Part shown: piece after piece, positions 57,655 through 64,000 of the stretch | Layout: each line of letters opens with the position of its first letter | How positions within the stretch are numbered: position 1 is the stretch's first letter | Source of the DNA: Modestobacter sp. VKM Ac-2985 | GTDB lineage: Bacteria; Actinomycetota; Actinomycetes; Mycobacteriales; Geodermatophilaceae | Assembly (NCBI RefSeq): GCF_026967925.1 | Contig: NZ_JAPVBI010000001.1 | Coordinates: 372,001-436,000 of the forward strand | Direction: 5' to 3' | DNA: 64,000 nucleotides | The notes under the pieces: model-generated | Seen by the model: only the letters and a program-made list of their open reading frames with translations | Told to the model about the DNA's origin: nothing | Databases searched by the model: none | Position numbers and translations under genes: made by a program

Positions 57655-58269
57655 CTAGAGCTCCCGGGCGAGGTCCGCGCGGATCGTCGCGTCGTCGGGC
57701 AGCGGGGTCTCCAGGGCGCAGTGGTCCTTGAGCACCTGGCCGAACGGCGTCATCGTCGAGCGGTCGACCTGGGCCTCGGGGTCCCACAGTCGCGAGCGCA
57801 TCAGCGCCTTGCCGCACTGGAAGTAGGCCCGCTCCACGTGGACGACCAGCACGGAGCGGGGCTCGCGGCCGAACTCGGTGAAGTCGACGCCCAGGTCACC
57901 GGCGCCGACGAGCGACGTCGTCCCGAAGACCTTCAGCGTCTCCTCGCAGCCGGGCACGAAGAACAGCAGCGCCGCCCGCGGGTTGGCGGCCAGGTTGCGC
58001 AGTCCGTCGACCCGGTTGTTGCCCTGCCGGTCGGGCAGCGCCAGCCGGTGCTCGTCCAGCACGTGCACGAAGCCCGGCTCACCGCCGCGCGGGGAGACGT
58101 CGGGCCAGCCCTCGGCGTCCGCGGTCGCGAGCGTGGCGAAGGGCGAGCGGCCGATGAAGGCGCGGCAGTGCTCGTCGACCCGGTCGATGACCTTGTCGAG
58201 GACCAGCTGGGAGGGCGGCCGGTAGCCGGCCAGCACCTCGAGGTCGGCAGTGGCGGTGTCGGCAGTCAC
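57655..58269 (-). CDS. Pyridoxamine 5'-phosphate oxidase-family (FMN) protein
   Basis: 204 residues. FATLATADAEGWPDVSPRGGEPGFVHVLDEHRLALPDR and NPRAALLFFVPG match the MSMEG_1061-type FMN-dependent PPOX subfamily. Not PdxH: the PLP-pathway C-terminal motif is missing. Divergent from the thioesterase; GTG 7 nt after TACCGT, so probably leaderless. Confidence 0.85.
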   Translation of the reverse strand: MTADTATADLEVLAGYRPPSQLVLDKVIDRVDEHCRAFIGRSPFATLATADAEGWPDVSPRGGEPGFVHVLDEHRLALPDRQGNNRVDGLRNLAANPRAALLFFVPGCEETLKVFGTTSLVGAGDLGVDFTEFGREPRSVLVVHVERAYFQCGKALMRSRLWDPEAQVDRSTMTPFGQVLKDHCALETPLPDDATIRADLAREL

Positions 58270-58276
58270 GGCTCCG

Positions 58277-58314
58277 ACGGTAGCGGCCGGGGCCGCCGGC
58301 CCGGTCGGTAGCCT
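58277..58314. promoter_or_regulatory. Divergent leaderless promoters (PPOX / thioesterase)
   Basis: Minus TACCGT (58282-58277) and plus TAGCCT (58309-58314) lie 7 and 8 nt before their GTG starts, 26 bp apart. Confidence 0.55.
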
Positions 58315-58322
58315 GCCCGCTC

Positions 58323-58712
58323 GTGCCTGCGGTGTGGAGTGCTCCGGTCCGGTTCGTCGAGTGCGACCAGCAGGGCGTGGTGTTCAACGCGCACTACCTG
58401 ACCTGGGCCGACGAGGCGGTCACCGCCTGGTGGGGCACGGTCGGCGTCCCGCACGGGGCGCTGGACGCCTGGGGCGTCGAGTACCTCGTCAAGGCCACCG
58501 CGCTGGACTGGAGCTCCTCGGCCCGGTACGGCGACACGGTCGCGGTCGACGCCGAGCTGACGGAGCTGGGCCGCACCAGCCTGACGCTGCTGCTCACCGT
58601 GCGGGTGGGCGAGCGGACCTGCTGCACCGTGCGGACCACCTACGTGGCGACCGCCGACGGCCGCCCGGTGCCGTGGCCGGACGAGGTGCGGGCCCGGATC
58701 AGCGCGCGCTGA
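58323..58712 (+). CDS. Acyl-CoA thioesterase (4HBT hot-dog fold)
   Basis: 129 residues. [24 protein letters not shown] has the active-site Asp motif of YbgC/4HBT proteins; [23 protein letters not shown] is the second conserved stretch. Would hydrolyse small acyl-CoAs. GTG start. Its 3' end overlaps the convergent cobQ by 14 bp. Confidence 0.88.
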   Translation: MPAVWSAPVRFVECDQQGVVFNAHYLTWADEAVTAWWGTVGVPHGALDAWGVEYLVKATALDWSSSARYGDTVAVDAELTELGRTSLTLLLTVRVGERTCCTVRTTYVATADGRPVPWPDEVRARISAR

Positions 58713-60198
58713 ACCCGCTGGCCAGCACCGGCAGCCCCACCGGCGGGCCGGCCTCGACCAGCCGCCACAGCGCGTCGGTGTCCGCGTGCTCGGCGATCAG
58801 GTCGCCGAGCGCGTCGAGCCGGGTCTCGCGTTGGTGCGCGAAGTCGGTGTCGGGGGCCACGGTGAACCGCCGGCCGGCGATCCGGGCGACCTCGGTGAGG
58901 AAGGCCCGGCGGAAGCCGTCGGACTCCAGCGCCCCGTGCCACGTCGTCCCGAACACCGAGCCGGCGCGGGCGCCGTCCAGGAAGGGCTCGGCACCGTCGT
59001 CCAGGCGCACCACGCCGTGGTGGATCTCGTAGCCGCGGACCGGCTGCCCCAGGGCGGAACCGGAGGGCCGGCCCAGGGTCTTCTCCCGCGCGAAGGTCAC
59101 CTCGGCGGGCAGCAGCCCGAGCCCGGGGACGACGCCGGCCCGGGACTCGACGTCGTCGCTGATCGTGCGGGCCAGCATCTGGTGGCCGCCGCAGATGCCC
59201 AGCACCGGGCGGCCCTCGGCGGCCCGCCGGGCGACGGCGTCGGCCAGCCCGGTCTCCCGCAGCCACTGCAGGTCGGCGACGGTGGACCGGGTGCCGGGCA
59301 GGACCACCAGGTCGGCGTCCGCGAGCTCCTCGGGGCGGGTGGCGTAGCGCAGCAGCACCCCGGGCTCGGTGGCCAGTGCGTCCAGGTCGGTGAAGTTGGA
59401 CAGCCGGGGCAGCCGGGCGACCGACACCCGGAGGACGTCCTCCCCGTGCGGCGGGCCGGCGGGCGCGCGGACGGCGTCGACGCCCAGGGAGTCCTCGACG
59501 TCCATCTCCAGCCCGGTGCGCCAGGGGAGCACGCCCAGGGTCGGCCGGCCGGTGAGCGCGGCCAGCTGGTCCAGGCCCGGGGCCAGCAGCCGGGCGTCGC
59601 CGCGGAACTTGTTGACCAGGAAGCCGGCGACCAGAGCCTGGTCGGCCGGGGGCATCAGCGCGACGGTGCCGTAGAGGGCGGCGAAGACCCCGCCGCGGTC
59701 GATGTCGCCCACCACGACCACCGGCAGCCCGGCGGCGGTGGCCAGGCCCATGTTGGCGATGTCGTCGGCACGCAGGTTGATCTCGGTGGGGGAGCCGGCG
59801 CCCTCGCAGACCACCACGTCGAAACGGGAGCGCAGGTCGGCCAGGCAGGCCAGCGCCTGCTCCAGCAGCGCGGCCTTCATCGGCCGGTAGGACAGGGCGG
59901 TGACGTCGGCGACGGCCCGCCCGAGGACGACGACCTGGCTGGCGTTCTCCCCACCCGGCTTGAGCAGCACCGGGTTCATCGCGGCCTCGGGCTCCACCCG
60001 GGCGGCCGCCGCCTGCATCACCTGGGCGCGGCCGATCTCGGCGCCGTCGGCGGTGACACCCGAGTTGTTGCTCATGTTCTGCGCCTTGAACGGCGCGACG
60101 GACACGCCCTGGCGGACCAGCCAGCGGCAGATGCCGGCGGTCACCACGGACTTGCCCGCGTCGGAGGTGGTGCCGGCGACGAGGAGTGCGCCGCTCAG
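58699..60198 (-). CDS. cobQ: Adenosylcobyric acid synthase, CTG start
   Basis: 499 residues. Amidates four side chains of adenosylcobyrinate. [21 protein letters not shown] and [13 protein letters not shown] begin the protein; [10 protein letters not shown] in the middle; C-terminal amidotransferase with [10 protein letters not shown] (Cys) and final His/Glu region YEIHHG. CTG 60198 is taken as start: it overlaps the plsC stop (CTGA), has GGAGG 6 nt upstream and gives [17 protein letters not shown], as CobQ proteins normally begin. No standard start codon lies before the P-loop. Confidence 0.93.
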   Translation of the reverse strand: MSGALLVAGTTSDAGKSVVTAGICRWLVRQGVSVAPFKAQNMSNNSGVTADGAEIGRAQVMQAAAARVEPEAAMNPVLLKPGGENASQVVVLGRAVADVTALSYRPMKAALLEQALACLADLRSRFDVVVCEGAGSPTEINLRADDIANMGLATAAGLPVVVVGDIDRGGVFAALYGTVALMPPADQALVAGFLVNKFRGDARLLAPGLDQLAALTGRPTLGVLPWRTGLEMDVEDSLGVDAVRAPAGPPHGEDVLRVSVARLPRLSNFTDLDALATEPGVLLRYATRPEELADADLVVLPGTRSTVADLQWLRETGLADAVARRAAEGRPVLGICGGHQMLARTISDDVESRAGVVPGLGLLPAEVTFAREKTLGRPSGSALGQPVRGYEIHHGVVRLDDGAEPFLDGARAGSVFGTTWHGALESDGFRRAFLTEVARIAGRRFTVAPDTDFAHQRETRLDALGDLIAEHADTDALWRLVEAGPPVGLPVLASGFSAR

Positions 60199-60851
60199 GG
60201 CCGTCCTCCCCAGCCGGCCTTCTCCTGCCCGGACAGCGCCGCGATCGCCTCCATCACCTGGTCGGTGACCTGGCGCCGCGCCCTGCCCTTGCCTGCCAGG
60301 CCCCGGTGCTCGGGGAAGGTCAGCGGCTCCCCGAAGGTCACCCGCACCCGGTGCGGGCGCGGCCACTTCGCGCCGACCGGCTGGACCTTGTCGGTGCCGT
60401 GCACCGCCACCGGGACCACGGGGCAGTCGGCGGTGAGCGCGAGCCACGCGACGCCGGTCTTGCCGCGGCCGAGCCGGCCGTCGCGGGAACGCGTGCCCTC
60501 GGGGTAGACGCCGAACGCCTCCCCGGCACACAGCACCCCCAGCGCGGTGTCCAGCGTCGCCTGGGCGGCCCGGGCCTCCTGCCGCTCGACCGGGAGCGCC
60601 CCCAGCGCGGTGAACAGCGTGCGGGTGAGCCACCCGCCGATGCCGGACCCGTGCCAGTACTCGGCCTTGGCCAGGTACCCGACCTTGCGCGGCGCCACCA
60701 GCGGGATGGCGAAGCTGTCGATGAAGGACAGGTGGTTGCTGGCCAGGATGACCGGGCCGGTGAGGGGCACGTTGGCCCGGCCGGTCACCTTGGGTCGGAA
60801 GACGAGGATGAAGAGCGGTCGGAGCACGAACCGGACGAGCAGGTAGAACAC
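60195..60851 (-). CDS. plsC: 1-acyl-glycerol-3-phosphate acyltransferase
   Basis: 218 residues. [16 protein letters not shown] (H-x4-D) and [12 protein letters not shown] are the acyltransferase motifs; [12 protein letters not shown] and [10 protein letters not shown] complete the four blocks. N-terminal helix [16 protein letters not shown]. Makes phosphatidic acid. GTG 60851 with AGGGGGA 7 nt upstream. Followed by cobQ through a CTGA overlap. Confidence 0.9.
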   Translation of the reverse strand: MFYLLVRFVLRPLFILVFRPKVTGRANVPLTGPVILASNHLSFIDSFAIPLVAPRKVGYLAKAEYWHGSGIGGWLTRTLFTALGALPVERQEARAAQATLDTALGVLCAGEAFGVYPEGTRSRDGRLGRGKTGVAWLALTADCPVVPVAVHGTDKVQPVGAKWPRPHRVRVTFGEPLTFPEHRGLAGKGRARRQVTDQVMEAIAALSGQEKAGWGGRP

Positions 60852-60939
60852 GCCACCGTCCCCCTTCCTCGTCCCGGCCTGCGTGGCACGGGTCCCGGCA
60901 TCTTCCCCTGTGACCGCCGGGCCGGGACGAGCGGGGCGC

Positions 60940-61665
60940 TCAGACCGAGCGGCCGGGTGGGGACGCGTCGTGCAGGATCTCGCGGACGTCGTCGGGCAGC
61001 GGATGGCGACCGCTGGCCGAGTCGATGATCGCCACCGCCACGTCGCGCACCTTGCGGTGCGTGTGGCTGGAGATGTGCGCCAGGAGGTCGAAGGCGACCT
61101 GGTCACCGCAGCTCATCAGCAGCATGAGGATGCCCTTGGCCTGTTCGATCGCCGCGCGGCTCGCCATGGCGTTCCGCAGCTGCTCGACCTCGGTCTCCAG
61201 GTGGCGCACGTGCTCGTCGTCCTGGGGCGGGTGCGCCTGGGTGATGTCGACGACCAGGCCGGTGAGCGCCACCACGGTGCCCGAGGCGTCGGTCTCCGGC
61301 TCGCAGACCAGCACCGCCGTCCGCTGCTGGCCGTCGGCGCGCACGATCCGGTGCTCACGGGTGACCGCGGTGCCGAGGGTGCCGGCGACGGCGAGGGCCT
61401 CCCGCACGGCGGGGCGGTCGGTCTCGTGCACGTGGGCCAGGAGGAGTTGGCCGGAGGGCTCCGTCGAGCCGTCCGGGACCCCGTACAGGGCGTGGAGCTC
61501 CGGGGACCACCACCACCGTTCGGTGGTCAGGTCGCCGCGGAAGCGACCGGCCGGACGGGGGGCGGCGGACTCGACGGCGCGGAGGCTGCGCTCGGCGCGG
61601 CCGGTCTCGTGCACCGGCGGGGCGTCGGGGCCGGGGTGGCGATGGAGTGCGGAGGGCGTGGGCAT
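60940..61665 (-). CDS. PAS-ANTAR domain regulator
   Basis: 241 residues. PAS_3 domain about 40-150 (WWWSPELHALYGVPDG, REHRIVRADGQQRTAVL), ANTAR domain about 160-220 with LRNAMASRAAIEQAKGILM and AFDLLAHISSHTHRKVRDVA. ANTAR proteins bind two-hexaloop RNA hairpins and prevent termination; targets unknown. ATG 61665; alone between plsC and the MocR gene. Confidence 0.88.
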   Translation of the reverse strand: MPTPSALHRHPGPDAPPVHETGRAERSLRAVESAAPRPAGRFRGDLTTERWWWSPELHALYGVPDGSTEPSGQLLLAHVHETDRPAVREALAVAGTLGTAVTREHRIVRADGQQRTAVLVCEPETDASGTVVALTGLVVDITQAHPPQDDEHVRHLETEVEQLRNAMASRAAIEQAKGILMLLMSCGDQVAFDLLAHISSHTHRKVRDVAVAIIDSASGRHPLPDDVREILHDASPPGRSV

Positions 61666-61871
61666 GGACTCAGCCGATTTCTCTGCTGGCGCACCGGGTT
61701 TCTTCGGTGGTGACCGCCGAGCCCGTGGTTTGACCCAGCGGTCCATCGAGTACGCAGACTCGACCGCTCCAGTGCTCGCGAAGTTACCGCGTGCACTGAC
61801 CCCTCGCAGACGTGCGGCGACGTGGCGGAGCGGCCACGGGCGGGTCTGACCAGGCGTGATGGACCGATCAC
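61666..61871. other. Intergenic region, no gene seen
   Basis: 206 nt upstream of the ANTAR gene and past the MocR-type gene. Slightly less GC-rich than the genes. It should hold the ANTAR gene promoter; I see no clear -10/-35 pair and no strong hairpin. Confidence 0.5.
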
Positions 61872-63317
61872 TCAGACGACGGTGGATGTCGGTGTCGCCG
61901 GGTGCCCGCCACCCAGGGTCCCGGCGAGGGAGGCGAGCACGTCGACCGCGGCGCGCAGCTCCTCGACCGGTCGGGTGAAGGGCAGCCGCAGGTGGTCGTC
62001 GAAGGCCCGTCCGGTGCCGAAGACCCGGCCCTCGGCCAGCAGGAGGCCCTGCGGGGCCGCACCGGCGACCAGGGCGGCCGAGCTCAGCCCCGGGGGCAGG
62101 GCGCACCACAGGGAGAGCCCGCCCGACGGCGGGTGCACCCGCCACTCCGGCAGCCGGGCGGCCAGGTCGCCCAGCAGGGCACCGCGCTGGGTGCGGAGCT
62201 GCTCGCGGCGCCAGCTCAGCACGGCGTCGAGGTCCTGCACCAGGGCGGTGGCCGCGAGCTGGTCCAGGAGGCCGACGGAGAGCTGGCGGCGTCCCAGCAC
62301 CGCGCTCAGCCGTGCGGCCAGGGCGGCGTCGGTGCGCAGCCAGCCGATCCGCAACCCGCCCCAGACCGGCTTGGCCAGCCCGCCGACGGTCACCGTCGCT
62401 GCGTCCGGCAGCCCGGCGGCGTACGGCGGCAGCGGGCCGTCGTCCAGGTGGAGCTCGGCGCACGACTCGTCCACCAGCGTCAGCACGCCCTGCTGCCACA
62501 GCGTCGCGGCCAGCCGCCGGCGCCCGGCGGCCGACAGCCGGGCGCCGGTCGGGTTGGTGAAGTCGGGGATGAGCACGGCCATCCGCGCGCCGCTCTGCCG
62601 CGCGGCGAGGTGCGCCGCCTCGACGAGGTCGTCGGGGTGGCGCTCGTCGACCGGGACCGGCACCAGCCGGGCGCCCACGCTCTCCACCAGCCGCAGCGCG
62701 CCGGGGTAGCTGGGGTGCTCGACGAGCACCCGGTCACCCGGCTCCAGCAGCGCCTCGGCGACCACCGCCGAGGCGTCGCCGACGCCGGAGGTGACGACGA
62801 CCTGGTCGGGGTCGGTCGGCAGGCCGCGAGCGGTGAACCGGTCGGCGATCGCGGCGCGCAGCTCGGGCAGGCCGCCCGGCGCGTACCCGTGGCCGGTGGT
62901 GTACGCCGGGAGCCGGCGTACAGCCTGCTGGTAGGCCGGCTCCAGCTGCGGTGCCGCGGAGGGTGCCGCGTGTGCGAGGTCGATCAGACCGGGGACGTCG
63001 CGGGGCAGCCAGCCGGCCGAGGACGCGTCCCCGCCGGGCACCTCGACCACCGTGCCCGACCCCTGCCGGGTGCGCGCCCACCCCTCCTCGCGCAGCACCC
63101 GGTAGGCCGAGGCGATGGTGACCCGGCTGGTGGCCAGGGCCGTGGCGAGGTCGCGCTCGGCGGGCAGCCGGGTGCCCGCCGGGAGCTGACCGGCCAGCAC
63201 CAGCTCGCGGACCCGTCGGGCCAGCCCGGCGTACCGCGGACCCGGCAGGGCGGCGACCGGCCCGATGAGCGCGGCGACCTCGCGCGCCGACGTGGTCCGG
63301 GCTGCGACGACTGGCAT
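61872..63317 (-). CDS. MocR/PdxR-type GntR regulator with aminotransferase domain
   Basis: 481 residues. Winged helix GntR domain about 30-95 (LPAERDLATALATSRVTI, REEGWARTRQGSGTVV), then fold-type I aminotransferase domain with VVVTSGVGDASAVVAEAL, IPDFTNPTGARLS and VGGLAKPVWGGLRIGWLR (PLP Lys). PdxR-type members control vitamin B6 genes; others control amino-acid or antibiotic genes. No pdx gene is near. ATG 63317. Confidence 0.88.
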   Translation of the reverse strand: MPVVAARTTSAREVAALIGPVAALPGPRYAGLARRVRELVLAGQLPAGTRLPAERDLATALATSRVTIASAYRVLREEGWARTRQGSGTVVEVPGGDASSAGWLPRDVPGLIDLAHAAPSAAPQLEPAYQQAVRRLPAYTTGHGYAPGGLPELRAAIADRFTARGLPTDPDQVVVTSGVGDASAVVAEALLEPGDRVLVEHPSYPGALRLVESVGARLVPVPVDERHPDDLVEAAHLAARQSGARMAVLIPDFTNPTGARLSAAGRRRLAATLWQQGVLTLVDESCAELHLDDGPLPPYAAGLPDAATVTVGGLAKPVWGGLRIGWLRTDAALAARLSAVLGRRQLSVGLLDQLAATALVQDLDAVLSWRREQLRTQRGALLGDLAARLPEWRVHPPSGGLSLWCALPPGLSSAALVAGAAPQGLLLAEGRVFGTGRAFDDHLRLPFTRPVEELRAAVDVLASLAGTLGGGHPATPTSTVV

Positions 63318-63377
63318 GGGTCCACTGTGCCGGATTGGCCTGCTCCGTGGCGCTGCTCGCGGTGCCAGTGTCGCCTC

Positions 63378-63698
63378 ATGACAGCTGGAACCGGTTTCCT
63401 CGTGCTCATCGGACTGTTCCTGGCCCTGGGTGGCCTCGTCGGTCGCACCCTGCTGGTGACCGTGCGCGGTGGGCTGGGGCCCGCCGATCCGCCGGCCAGT
63501 CACCCGCGGGTCGACCCGGCCGGCTTCCCGACGCCGTCGGAGCCGCGGGGTGCGCTGCGCCGCCGTCCCCGGCCGGCCCGTCAGGCGGAGCGGCCCCGGC
63601 GCCACAGCCCGCTCGCTGCGGCGAGGGCGGCGGCCGCCGTCCACACCGCGCGCGAGAGCCGGACCGCCCGGCGGATGTCCCCCCGCGCGGGAGGCTGA
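63378..63698 (+). CDS. Small single-helix membrane protein (end uncertain)
   Basis: 106 residues as drawn: one N-terminal helix GTGFLVLIGLFLALGGLVG, then a polar Arg/Pro/Ala-rich tail. ATG is 6 nt after CAGTGT. The last 117 nt overlap cobD on the other strand, so part of the tail may be non-native or the call may be wrong. Divergent from the MocR-type gene. Confidence 0.4.
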   Translation: MTAGTGFLVLIGLFLALGGLVGRTLLVTVRGGLGPADPPASHPRVDPAGFPTPSEPRGALRRRPRPARQAERPRRHSPLAAARAAAAVHTARESRTARRMSPRAGG

Positions 63699-64000
63699 CC
63701 GTCGCCCAGCGTCGGTCGCTCCTCCACCCGGGCGCCGTAGACGTTCCGGCCGCCCAGCCGCAGCCCGAGGGCGCCGGCCAGCGCGGCCTCGCACCGCCCG
63801 GCGTTCGGGCTCGGGTGGGCAGCGCCGTCCCGCTGCCAGGCCCGCCAGGCGCCGGCGGGCGACCCGCCGGCCACCGGCGCGACCGCCACGGTCAGCGCGG
63901 CGGTGAGCCGGGCCGGCAGCCAGTTCAGCACGTCGTCGACGCGGGCCGCGGCCCAGCCGAAGCGGGCGTACCGCGGCGACCGGTACCCGACCATCGCATC
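63581..64000 (-). CDS. cobD: Adenosylcobinamide-phosphate synthase, C-terminal part
   Basis: 140 codons visible; the start is outside the window. DDVLNWLPARLTAALTVAVAP and HPSPNAGRCEAALAGALGLRLGG with PTLGDG are the CbiB/CobD C-terminal motifs. Joins aminopropanol phosphate to adenosylcobyrate. Stop TGA at 63583-63581. Adds another cobalamin gene near cobQ but outside the riboswitch operon. Confidence 0.9.
   Translation of the reverse strand, partial: DAMVGYRSPRYARFGWAAARVDDVLNWLPARLTAALTVAVAPVAGGSPAGAWRAWQRDGAAHPSPNAGRCEAALAGALGLRLGGRNVYGARVEERPTLGDGQPPARGDIRRAVRLSRAVWTAAAALAAASGLWRRGRSA

Overview
The window is chromosomal DNA from a very GC-rich actinobacterium. Gene content and style (leaderless GTG starts, GTGA/ATGA overlaps, an MrpA-B fusion, ANTAR and CGNR regulators) fit the Geodermatophilaceae (Blastococcus/Modestobacter/Geodermatophilus type). 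That family is my inference from gene order and composition, not a database result. Nothing looks like a phage, plasmid, insertion sequence or CRISPR array; it reads as core genome with small lineage-specific pieces.

Layout. 1-1170: 3' part of an ABC-F ATPase. 1342-7942: six-gene Mrp Na+/H+ antiporter operon (A-B fusion, C, D, E, F, G), every junction overlapping. 7989-9870: leuA with a leucine-rich leader peptide and a probable SD-sequestering pseudoknot (LEU element). 9879-10791: XRE-type regulator with an upstream inverted repeat. 10973-13269: lysC-asd. 13511-16760: S9 peptidase and MFS transporter, then tRNA-Pro(CGG). 16948-36063: a block whose gene order matches my memory of M. tuberculosis Rv3667-Rv3683 (metallophosphoesterase, class A PBP, two ArsA-type ATPases, DUF4177, RidA, NUDIX, Crp, nth, TlpA, CoA-NUDIX, MarP, EphE, holin-like protein, acs). 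It carries local changes: a desaturase where whiB4 would sit, a cupredoxin before marP, and a second copy of the XRE family before acs. 36192-40865: FhuF-like Fe-S protein, secreted hydrolase, CGNR regulator divergent from an EamA exporter, and another hydrolase.

40908-51700 is a cobalamin operon on the minus strand under a B12 riboswitch: chelatase I/D, cobO, cobB, the CbiMNQO cobalt importer, a CbiG-C/CobC fusion, cobT and cysG. Later cobalamin genes lie nearby (cobQ at 58699-60198, cobD at the right edge). 51738-53453 is a compact four-gene operon of three paralogous small membrane proteins and a winged-helix regulator, the best candidate here for an undescribed system. 53526-63698 holds transporters, a PemK-like protein, small enzymes, plsC, a PAS-ANTAR regulator and a MocR-type regulator.

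The most interesting signals are: (1) two XRE paralogues 23 kb apart, each preceded by the same half-sites at the same 15-nt spacing; (2) the triplicated membrane-protein operon; (3) an intergenic repeat with compensating hairpin arms placed at the stop codons of asd and a NUDIX gene; (4) AT-rich 22-24 bp palindromes in the cobalamin operon; (5) three genes that appear to start at CTG, two of them cobalamin genes whose start overlaps the previous stop; (6) at least ten genes with a TANNNT box 6-8 nt before the start codon, implying leaderless mRNAs.
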